Shown here: in pieces, positions 7,975-14,779 of the stretch
Position numbering within the stretch: position 1 is the first letter of the stretch
Layout: every line of letters begins with the position of its first letter
Assembly (NCBI GenBank): GCA_023436245.1
Contig: JAEZJZ010000029.1
Location: 1 to 32,165, forward strand
Reading direction: 5' to 3'
From: Bacillota bacterium
GTDB taxonomy: Bacteria; Bacillota; UBA994; UBA5500
DNA: 32,165 bases
The notes under the pieces: generated by a model
The model's input: the letters and a program-made list of their open reading frames with translations, nothing else
The model's database searches: none
Told to the model about the DNA's origin: nothing
Program-made: the position numbers and the translations under genes

Positions 7975-9009
7975 ATGCTTTCACCAAACGAGATCAAGGT
8001 GTTGATCGTCGATGACTTCGCCATGGTGCGCAAGATTCTATCTAAGGAGTTGGACAAGGATCCGGAAATTCGGGTTGTTGGAACGGCGCCTGACCCGTTT
8101 GTGGCCAGGGACAAGGTCGTATCGTTGGGGCCGGACGTCATCCTCTTGGATATTGAAATGCCGCGCATGGACGGATTGACTTTCTTGCAACGGCTGATGC
8201 AGCACTATCCGCTGCCAGTGATCATCGTCAGTTCCCTCGCCCAAGCTGGCTGTGAAATCGCCTATCGGGCCTTGGAGTTGGGAGCAGTGGATGTGGTCGC
8301 TAAACCAGGTTCAGCTTACTCCGTTCAGGATATGGGAGAGCAACTGCGAGAGAAGGTCAAGGCAGTGCGCCACTACCGGAAGCCGCGCCTACCGGCATCT
8401 GAACACGCTAGTACATCAACGCGGGGGAAGGCCTTGCTCAAGACCACGGACAAGATCATCGCCATTGGCGCGTCCACCGGCGGCACAGAGGCTGTACGCC
8501 GCGTGCTCACACAGTTGCCAGTTGATATGCCTCCGATCTTGGTGGTGCAACACATGCCGCAGCACTTCACCAAGCTTTTCGCTGACCGACTCAACCAATC
8601 GTGCGCGTTGGAGGTGAGGGAGGCATTGGACGGCGATCTAGTCACTCCCGGCAAGGCGTTGATTGCGCCCGGGAATCAGCACATGGAATTGCGGCGAAGC
8701 GGTGCACGCTACCGCGTGGAACTGAACAGTGAGCCACTGGTTTGGCATCAGCGTCCGTCAGTGGAGGTGCTTTTCAACTCGGTGGCTGAGTTTGCCGGGC
8801 GGAATGCAATTGGTGTCATTCTCACCGGTATGGGAAAGGACGGGGCCGCGGGACTGTTGGCCATGCGCAATGCTGGTGCCTACACCATCGCACAGGATGA
8901 GCGCAGCAGCGTTGTCTACGGTATGCCCAAAGAAGCAGTCAGTCTGGGGGCTGTCGTCGAGGTGCTGTCCTTGGATCGGGTAGCGGCACGCTTGCTGCAG
9001 TTGCTCTAG
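7975..9009 (+). CDS. cheB: Protein-glutamate methylesterase/deamidase CheB
   Basis: Removes receptor methyl groups (and deamidates Gln) when phosphorylated by CheA. An N-terminal receiver domain (about 7-125) carries D13-D14, phospho-acceptor D59 in LLDIEMPRMDG and K110. A linker (about 126-155) joins it to the esterase domain (about 158-344) with the catalytic triad visible: S167 in IGASTGG, H193 in VVQHMP and D289 in GMGKDG. The ATG at 7975 is chosen because the receiver begins right after it and AAAGGTTGAG lies just upstream; the longer reading frame would run back into cheR. It is the last gene of the operon. Full length, no defect seen. Confidence 0.96.
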   Translation: MLSPNEIKVLIVDDFAMVRKILSKELDKDPEIRVVGTAPDPFVARDKVVSLGPDVILLDIEMPRMDGLTFLQRLMQHYPLPVIIVSSLAQAGCEIAYRALELGAVDVVAKPGSAYSVQDMGEQLREKVKAVRHYRKPRLPASEHASTSTRGKALLKTTDKIIAIGASTGGTEAVRRVLTQLPVDMPPILVVQHMPQHFTKLFADRLNQSCALEVREALDGDLVTPGKALIAPGNQHMELRRSGARYRVELNSEPLVWHQRPSVEVLFNSVAEFAGRNAIGVILTGMGKDGAAGLLAMRNAGAYTIAQDERSSVVYGMPKEAVSLGAVVEVLSLDRVAARLLQLL

Positions 9010-9048
9010 CTATCGTTTGCGGATTGATGGCAGTTGAGAATTGGGGAG

Positions 9049-9077
9049 GCAGCACCCCGGCCCAGCCGAGGTGCTGC
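9049..9077 (+). terminator. Hairpin after cheB, possible operon terminator
   Basis: GCAGCACC (9049-9056) pairs perfectly with GGTGCTGC (9070-9077) around a 13-nt loop. The sequence after it (GATTGTTCTC) is poor in T, so termination is plausible but not certain. It sits 40 bases after the cheB stop. Confidence 0.5.
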
Positions 9078-9337
9078 GATTGTTCTCTGGAACTCAGTGA
9101 GCGGCGGCAACAAGCGCACATCAATAATTGCAAGAGAATTGCAACTATATCCACTCAATCGCAGGAGTATCGGCGAATGCTGTCGAATGGAGCATTTAAG
9201 TGTCGAATAGAGCAGATCGTTGGGCATGAACGTTCGCCCCGTTTTGGGATGCTCGCGCCGTCAACCGACTGACATCTAGTTATGAGCAGGTGAATTACAG
9301 TTGCTGCTGAGTCGGAAGAAGTCAGTCAAAGGAGTGG
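9078..9337 (+). promoter_or_regulatory. Intergenic region with a 20-bp-phased repeat upstream of the CZB receptor
   Basis: No credible gene occupies the 328 bases between cheB and the next receptor. TGTCGAATGGAGCA (9181-9194) recurs as TGTCGAATAGAGCA (9201-9214), 13 of 14 bases identical and exactly 20 bp apart, close to two helical turns, so one regulator could bind the same face twice. An 8-bp palindrome GAACGTTC lies just downstream (about 9229-9236). No confident sigma-70, sigma-28 or sigma-54 promoter was found. Confidence 0.35.
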
Positions 9338-10570
9338 ATGCCTGTGTGGAAGAAGAAGCCAGGTAGGGTAGAAGAACCCCTGGCTGGGACGGCGGTAGAA
9401 CAAGTGGATGTGGTCGTTACAGCGGGAGATGAGTCGGTCCATTTCGCGAGAGCCCTTACCGCCTTTTCCTTGGTACATAACCAACTGATCTCTTTTCGCG
9501 CCATGTTGGCCGTACAGGAGATTCAGGCCGGCGTTTCAAATCTGACAGCCGCAGCGGAAGAGCTTTCCGCCACCACTGAGGAGGTCTCAGCATCGGCGGA
9601 TGAGATGAACCTGGCCGCGGAGAGCATTTCGCAGTTTGCTGCAGACAATCTCAAAGACGCGAACGAGCTACAAGCATTGGGTGAGCAAGCAACCAGCACC
9701 TTCGATGGTATGGTGCAGAACGTACAGCGGCTCAACGGTCAAATTGTCCGGATCAACGACATCGCTCAAGGCATCGTGGCCATCGCCAGTCAAACCAACC
9801 TATTGTCCCTGAATGCTGCCATTGAAGCAGCTCGCGCTGGGGATGCGGGCCGCGGCTTTGCTGTCGTGGCTGACGAGGTTCGCCGCCTTTCCGAAAATAC
9901 CAGTTCATCTGTGCAGCAGACCGTGGCCATTGCCCAGGACATGACGGCTATGGCCAATGCCACGGCGAGCAACGTGACAAGCGTTCAGGAGCAGTTTGCT
10001 CAATACACATTACGGAGCCATGCCATCAAGGACAATGCAGGTCTGATCGAAAGCCGACTGCAGTCAGTGAACCACGCACTGCAAGGCATTAGCCTGGCCA
10101 TGCACGAACAAGCAGGTACCACAGCTGAACTGGCTACCACTGCTGCGGACGTAAACGACCATGCCGATACGGTGATGCGCGTCCTGGGGCAGGAGTCCAA
10201 TGATCTCTGTGCGACGATCAATCCTCTCATCCATGTTTCGGAGACAGGCAGCTTAGCCAACTTGCTGGCGTTGCGCCTGATTGACCACGTAGGGTTCCTG
10301 AAGGGCACTCTTGACCAGGCTGGTAAGAAGAAACGCTTGACCACATACACAGAATGCAAGTTCGGCCACTGGTATCAGGAGAACCGGACCAGGTATCAGG
10401 GAGTGGCGGAGTTCAACGCGGTCGACCGTCCACATCGCGCCGTGCATGAATATGCCCAAGCCTTGGTGGATGAGTGTACCGCCGGAAACGCTGAGCGGCT
10501 GATTGGAGCCTCGGTTGACCTATTGCGCGAGTACTCGAATCTCTACCGCGCGTTGGTGGCCGAGCAGTAG
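9338..10570 (+). CDS. Soluble chemoreceptor with C-terminal CZB zinc-binding domain
   Basis: A 410-residue cytoplasmic chemoreceptor: no transmembrane segment is present. The signalling hairpin tip is IASQTNLLSLNAAIEAARAG (about 149-168), inside a coiled coil from about 60 to 290. Residues of about 310-405 form a CZB domain with its zinc set H317, C340 (in CKFGHWY), H366 and H370 (in RPHRAVH). In characterised receptors this 3His-1Cys site senses zinc or hypochlorous acid, which suggests a metal or redox input here. The N-terminal 55 residues contain no known sensor domain. ATG 9338 is only 3 bases from AAGGAG; GTG 9344 is better spaced. It is transcribed separately from the che operon but should feed the same CheA-CheW. 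Confidence 0.9.
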   Translation: MPVWKKKPGRVEEPLAGTAVEQVDVVVTAGDESVHFARALTAFSLVHNQLISFRAMLAVQEIQAGVSNLTAAAEELSATTEEVSASADEMNLAAESISQFAADNLKDANELQALGEQATSTFDGMVQNVQRLNGQIVRINDIAQGIVAIASQTNLLSLNAAIEAARAGDAGRGFAVVADEVRRLSENTSSSVQQTVAIAQDMTAMANATASNVTSVQEQFAQYTLRSHAIKDNAGLIESRLQSVNHALQGISLAMHEQAGTTAELATTAADVNDHADTVMRVLGQESNDLCATINPLIHVSETGSLANLLALRLIDHVGFLKGTLDQAGKKKRLTTYTECKFGHWYQENRTRYQGVAEFNAVDRPHRAVHEYAQALVDECTAGNAERLIGASVDLLREYSNLYRALVAEQ

Positions 10571-10621
10571 CTGTCTGGGACAAGGAGCGCGCTGGGTACT
10601 TCATGGTAGTTCCACGCAGAA

Positions 10622-10653
10622 AAGCAGCACCCCGCTACTCAGGGGAGCTGCTT
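10622..10653. terminator. Bidirectional terminator between convergent mcp and cstA
   Basis: AAGCAGC (10622-10628) pairs with GCTGCTT (10647-10653), and CCCC (10630-10633) with GGGG (10642-10645), with one A/A mismatch. On the - strand the stem is followed by TTTTCTG, a good terminator for cstA; on the + strand by ATTCTACTT, weaker. Confidence 0.8.
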
Positions 10654-10660
10654 ATTCTAC

Positions 10661-12085
10661 TTATGCGGTTTGTCTAGTCTCTGCGGCGACCAGTTTTTTC
10701 ACTTTGAAAGACAGGAACAGAGCCAGGCAGACGACTGCTGCTAATGCGCCCACCGGATAGGAGACGCTGGTCGGCAGGCCGAAACCCTCACCAGCCTGCA
10801 GGATATAGGTGACGGATACCGCGCTCATGAAGGTAGCTGGTATGGTGCAGATCCAATGCAGCTTGCCCTCGCGCTTCAGGTAAACGGCGGCCGCCCAGAG
10901 CATGATCATGGCCAGGGTCTGGTTCGACCAGGCAAAGTAACGCCAGATGATGTTGAAGTCAATCTGGGAGAGTGCCACGCCGACCGCAAATAGCGGAGCA
11001 GCGAGCAGCAAGCGACTCTTGATCGGGCCCTGCTTGTAGCCTAGGGCATCGGCGATGGTCAGTCGTGCGCTGCGGAAGGCGGTGTCGCCGCTGGTGATGG
11101 GGCAGGCGATGACGCCAAGCACTGCCAGCACGCCGCCGATCGGTCCGAGTAGGCTGGTGGAGATGGTGTGCACAACGCCGCCCGGGCCGGCCGAGAGGGC
11201 GCCTTGGAGACCGCTAGTGCCGCCAAAGAAGGTCATGGCCGCGGTGGCCCAGATCAAGGCGATGATGCCCTCACCGATCATGGCCCCGTAGAACACGCGT
11301 CGACCATACTTCTCATTGGTCATACAACGAGCCATCATCGGTGATTGCGTTGCATGGAAGCCAGAGATGGCTCCGCAAGCGATGGTCACGAACAACAGCG
11401 GCCAGAGGGGCAACTGCTTAGGATGTAGGTTGGCCAAGGTCAGTTCCGGGATGTCGAAGTTGCCCAAGAGCAATCCTCCTCCGACGCCGACGGCCATGAT
11501 TAGTAGCACGATGCCGAAGATTGGGTAGAGCTTGCCGATAAGCTTATCGATGGGCAGAATTGTGGCCAAGAAGTAGTAGACAACGATCACGGCTAACCAG
11601 ACCTTTGCGGTCAGGGTTGCCGGAGTGAGCGCGGCCAGTAGGTCAGCCGGTCCGGTCATGAACACGGTACCGACCAGAATCAGCAAGACCACTGAGAAGA
11701 CGCGCATCACCTGTTTAGCATGGCCGCCGAGATAGTGGCCGACGATTTCTGAGACAGATGCACCGCCGTGGCGCACAGAAAGCATGCCGGAGAAGAAATC
11801 GTGGACAGCACCGGCAAAGATACAGCCGAAGACGATCCAGAGCAGGGCCGCTGGTCCCCACAATGCTCCGGAAATCGCACCGAAGATGGGCCCGAGGCCA
11901 GCAATGTTCAGCAACTGGATCAAGAACATGCTCTTCCACTCAATCGGCACATAGTCTACGCCATCAGCCATAGTCACGGCCGGCGTCGCCCTTTGCTCAT
12001 CTACTCCGAAAATGCGTTCCACGATTTTCCCATAGACAAAGTAGCCTACAATCAGTGCCGCAATAGAGATTAGGAATGTATACAC
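10661..12085 (-). CDS. cstA: CstA-family membrane transporter (pyruvate or peptide uptake)
   Basis: A polytopic membrane protein of the CstA family, with hydrophobic segments along its whole length. Family stretches are clear: YVPIEWKSMFLIQLLNIAGLGPIFGAI, FAGAVHDFFSGMLSVRHGG near residue 95, FHATQSPMMARCM near 245 and ITSGDTAFRSARL near 330. At 474 residues it is shorter than the roughly 700-residue enterobacterial members but usual for the compact Gram-positive type. E. coli relatives BtsT and CstA import pyruvate (and CstA has been linked to peptides); the substrate here is inferred. GTG start, with GGAGGAGG upstream. It lies directly downstream of lytS-lytT on the same strand, as in BtsSR/BtsT-like modules, and carries candidate LytTR sites in its promoter region. 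A terminator closes it. Confidence 0.92.
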   Translation of the reverse strand: MYTFLISIAALIVGYFVYGKIVERIFGVDEQRATPAVTMADGVDYVPIEWKSMFLIQLLNIAGLGPIFGAISGALWGPAALLWIVFGCIFAGAVHDFFSGMLSVRHGGASVSEIVGHYLGGHAKQVMRVFSVVLLILVGTVFMTGPADLLAALTPATLTAKVWLAVIVVYYFLATILPIDKLIGKLYPIFGIVLLIMAVGVGGGLLLGNFDIPELTLANLHPKQLPLWPLLFVTIACGAISGFHATQSPMMARCMTNEKYGRRVFYGAMIGEGIIALIWATAAMTFFGGTSGLQGALSAGPGGVVHTISTSLLGPIGGVLAVLGVIACPITSGDTAFRSARLTIADALGYKQGPIKSRLLLAAPLFAVGVALSQIDFNIIWRYFAWSNQTLAMIMLWAAAVYLKREGKLHWICTIPATFMSAVSVTYILQAGEGFGLPTSVSYPVGALAAVVCLALFLSFKVKKLVAAETRQTA

Positions 12086-12146
12086 TACGTCTCAACCTCC
12101 TCCTCATTACTGTGAGTCAAGCGTAGCGTAAGCGGGTGATCGCGTA

Positions 12147-12193
12147 TCGCAATCCGGTGTGAAACGCGCGGAATCATGCCTGAAAGGTTTTCA
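12147..12193 (-). promoter_or_regulatory. Candidate LytT binding repeats upstream of cstA
   Basis: On the + strand TGAAA occurs at 12160-12164 (TGAAACG) and 12181-12185 (TGAAAGG), exactly 21 bp apart. On the transcribed strand this reads as two CnTTTCA boxes. LytTR regulators bind direct repeats two helical turns apart; E. coli YpdB recognises two GGCATTTCAT boxes with the same 21-bp period. The second box also forms a short dyad TGAAA-ggt-TTTCA (12181-12193). A weak -35 (TTGCGA, 12152-12147) and -10 (TACGCT, 12130-12125) follow the boxes at an activator-compatible distance. Confidence 0.5.
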
Positions 12194-12201
12194 TTCCCGA
12201 C

Positions 12202-12927
12202 TCAAATACCGACTCGCTCCCTGAACTCCTTGGCTTGTTTGCGACTGACGATAACCGGCTCAGGGAAGTCTTCCAAGCGCAGAGCGTAACCGCCATTGAA
12301 CCAGAGAGACACCTCCTTGACCCGGTCAAGATTGACCAGGTAACTGCGGTGGCAGCGAAAGAAGTTGTGCTGAGACAGCTTCTGTTCCAGCTCCTGCAGT
12401 GAGCAGTCGCTGCGATAGCTGACACCGTGGGCACAGACCAGGACGTCTCTGCCTAGGGCATAGGCGAGCGCAATCTCCTCAAAGGGCAACAAGAACACTT
12501 TTTCATCCTTGCGCACGGCCAATCGTTCTATCGACCCGGTTCTCTTTTGCTTGTCATCACCCAAAATTGCCCGATAGGCTCGGTTTGCGGCCATCAGTAC
12601 GCGGGCATCGTCGTATGGCTTGAGTAGATAGTCCAGGGCATTTATCTCAAACGCCTCAATTGCATACTGATCATAAGCAGTGGTGAAAATGACATGCGGC
12701 CGCTTCGGCAATCGCGCTAGTTCGCGAGACAACTCAATCCCGTTTCTGCCGGGCATTTGCACATCGAGAAAGACAAGGTCCGGGCTCTCTGCCAGGATCA
12801 GTGCCAAGGCCTTGTTTGCATTTTCGGCCTCTCCGACGACTTCGATGTAGCTCAATTGGCGTAGTACCCAACTTAGCTCTGAACGCGCCGGTGCCTCGTC
12901 ATCCACGATCACCGTTCTGACGGTCAT
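12202..12927 (-). CDS. lytT: LytTR-family response regulator
   Basis: A 241-residue regulator. The receiver domain (about 1-120) has acidic pair D9-D10, phospho-acceptor D55 in LVFLDVQMPG, T82-T83 and K103. The C-terminal LytTR DNA-binding domain (about 133-241) shows FFRCHRSYLVNLDRVKEV and the terminal IVSRKQAKEFRERVG typical of the fold. ATG 12927 is chosen because AAAGGAG lies 8 bases upstream and the receiver starts at once; a longer frame would run into lytS. The gene overlaps the lytS stop by 29 bases, so translation is probably coupled. By its place between lytS and cstA it should activate cstA on phosphorylation by LytS. The family is certain, the target is inferred from context and the upstream repeats. 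Confidence 0.93.
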   Translation of the reverse strand: MTVRTVIVDDEAPARSELSWVLRQLSYIEVVGEAENANKALALILAESPDLVFLDVQMPGRNGIELSRELARLPKRPHVIFTTAYDQYAIEAFEINALDYLLKPYDDARVLMAANRAYRAILGDDKQKRTGSIERLAVRKDEKVFLLPFEEIALAYALGRDVLVCAHGVSYRSDCSLQELEQKLSQHNFFRCHRSYLVNLDRVKEVSLWFNGGYALRLEDFPEPVIVSRKQAKEFRERVGI

Positions 12928-14602
12928 GTGAGTCTTCTCCTTTCGGAATCTTGACAATGCAGGTTGTTCCGCTGCCCGGCGCGGAGATGATCCGCAACCC
13001 GAACTCCTGGCCATAGATGTTGCGCAGTCGTTTGTCGACATTGTCCAGGCCAATCCCGGTTCCCTTGGCCACAATGCGATTGAGATCGAAACCAATGCCG
13101 TTGTCGCTGACTCTCACTGTATGGCCATGGGTATCAGTATGGGTCTCTATGCGTACCCTGCCGCCGTCTTGCATGGGCGAAACACCGTGAGTGACAGCGT
13201 TCTCCACCAGTGGTTGCAGGATCAACGGTGGCAGGCTGAAATTATCGGAGTGTAGGTCGTAACTCACTGCCAATCGATCTCCAAACCGGGCTTGTTCGAT
13301 CTCAAGATAGGCGCGCACGTGCTCCAACTCTTGACTGAGCGGCACGAACTCCTGGGTGCCAACAAAACTCGCTCGCAGAAAGTCGCTAAGATGCAGCAGC
13401 AAACGTCTGGCGGTTTCCGGATTAGATCTGCAAAACGACACGACCGTGTTCAAGGCATTGAACAGAAAGTGGGGGTTGATCTGCGCCTGTAGCGCCTTCA
13501 ACTCAGCCTTGGCCAGCAGCCTTTCCTTCTGCTCCTTTTCGGCCAGCTCCAGCTGAGTAGAAAAGAGCTTGGCGAGCCCCTGGGCCAGCCGATGGTCGAC
13601 GGAGCTAATGGCATGAGCCTGGCGCCGGTAGAGCTTAAGCAGACCGATGCCCCTATTGCCATCAAATAGCGGGACGATCACCGCTGACTGGAGTAGACAA
13701 TGATCGTGACTACAAGCGATCATCTCTGCTGTCTGCGCCTCTTGCGGGAGGCCGGTGGTCAATGCCCTGCCGGAGAGCAGGGTCTGGATCGGCATTCCGG
13801 GTAAGTGATGGTCTGCTCCTAGGCCGACATGAGCCAGAATGTGGTCTCGGGAAGTGAGAGCCACGGCGTCAACTTGCGCAAGCCGATGGATGATCTCGCA
13901 GGTTTGCTGGGCCGTCCTGCGGTTCAGGCCATTCCTCAGGATCGGAAGGGTCTGTTCTGCGATTTGCAGTGCAAGCTCAGACTGCAACGCAGCTTGGCGT
14001 TCTCGATCCCGATAAATGCTTTCATGCAGCAGAATGAACAAGGAGACGCCGCAGGCATTGACGAGGATCATCGGTATACCAATCTTGCTCACGAGTTCCA
14101 TGGCCGCGCCAAACGGCCTGGCAATAGCCACAATCAGTAGCATCTGCAACACTTCTGCCACTACTGTCGTCGCAAAACCTGTCAGCCAGCGCCGATTGTT
14201 TTGCCAATACCAGTGATGTGCAATGGCGCCCACGGTTCCTTCCACGACGGTGGAGAACATACAGGCGACGGCAGTAAACCCCCCGATATCAACAGCATAC
14301 CGGTGCACCCCGGCTATGACGCCCGCCCCGATTCCAACGATTGGGCCTCCGATTAGGCCGCCCGCTACCACGGCAACCGCTCGGGAGTTGGCGATGGCCC
14401 CATCAACCGGAAAACCGTAGTAAGTGCCCATGATCCCGAAGGCACCAAAGACGGCTGCCAAGGCGAGCCTCCCCCAGAGGTTCTGCGCATCTCCATAAAC
14501 AGTTGTGCGGAACTGCTTAGTGAGGGAGAGCAGAAACGCTGTCAAGAACATTGCTGAAAGGCTGTTCAGCAGACCGACAACTATGCTGACGTGGATGGAC
14601 AC
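12899..14602 (-). CDS. lytS: LytS-family membrane sensor histidine kinase
   Basis: A 567-residue kinase. The N-terminal 190 residues form a 5TMR-LYT membrane sensor with several transmembrane helices and its signature NSRAVAVVAGGLIGGPIVG (from residue 72). A GAF domain follows (about 205-355), then the LytS-type dimerisation and phospho-acceptor region with H378 in QAQINPHFLFNALNTV, then an ATPase domain with PLVENAVTHGV, VSDNGIGFD and GTGIGLDNV. In E. coli the homologs BtsS and YpdA respond to extracellular pyruvate, and the adjacent cstA suggests a similar signal here; that is inference. GTG start with GGGGTGAG upstream. It is transcribed divergently from the GGT-like gene and overlaps lytT. 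All kinase motifs are intact. Confidence 0.94.
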   Translation of the reverse strand: MSIHVSIVVGLLNSLSAMFLTAFLLSLTKQFRTTVYGDAQNLWGRLALAAVFGAFGIMGTYYGFPVDGAIANSRAVAVVAGGLIGGPIVGIGAGVIAGVHRYAVDIGGFTAVACMFSTVVEGTVGAIAHHWYWQNNRRWLTGFATTVVAEVLQMLLIVAIARPFGAAMELVSKIGIPMILVNACGVSLFILLHESIYRDRERQAALQSELALQIAEQTLPILRNGLNRRTAQQTCEIIHRLAQVDAVALTSRDHILAHVGLGADHHLPGMPIQTLLSGRALTTGLPQEAQTAEMIACSHDHCLLQSAVIVPLFDGNRGIGLLKLYRRQAHAISSVDHRLAQGLAKLFSTQLELAEKEQKERLLAKAELKALQAQINPHFLFNALNTVVSFCRSNPETARRLLLHLSDFLRASFVGTQEFVPLSQELEHVRAYLEIEQARFGDRLAVSYDLHSDNFSLPPLILQPLVENAVTHGVSPMQDGGRVRIETHTDTHGHTVRVSDNGIGFDLNRIVAKGTGIGLDNVDKRLRNIYGQEFGLRIISAPGSGTTCIVKIPKGEDSHDRQNGDRG

Positions 14603-14779
14603 AGACTCTCACCCCTTACGGCCACGTAGGATGCCCCAGCCCTTCCTTTAGTCTGCCGCGGCAATATGCGTCATACTCTGCAGTGGTCGGATTAGTGCCT
14701 TCTCAGGCAAGGTCGCAGGAAAAGGCTGCCTGAAGGCAGAATTATCAGTTAATAGGCAAATCAATGGGGGGTGTTCGTG
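14603..14779. promoter_or_regulatory. Divergent promoter region between lytS and the GGT-like gene
   Basis: It must hold the promoters for both directions, but no consensus pair stands out. TCAGGCA (14703-14709) forms a 7-bp inverted repeat with TGCCTGA (14727-14733), 17 bases apart, in the leader of the GGT-like gene. No TGAAA pair like that upstream of cstA occurs here. Confidence 0.35.

Noticed and set aside
9024..9272. 82-residue + strand frame between cheB and the CZB receptor
   Set aside because: It has no ribosome-binding site, covers a hairpin and the phased repeats, and its sequence resembles no protein family.
12181..12193. CcpA cre site at TGAAAGGTTTTCA
   Set aside because: It is one base shorter than the cre consensus and lacks the central CG; the 21-bp pairing with a second TGAAA fits a LytTR site better.
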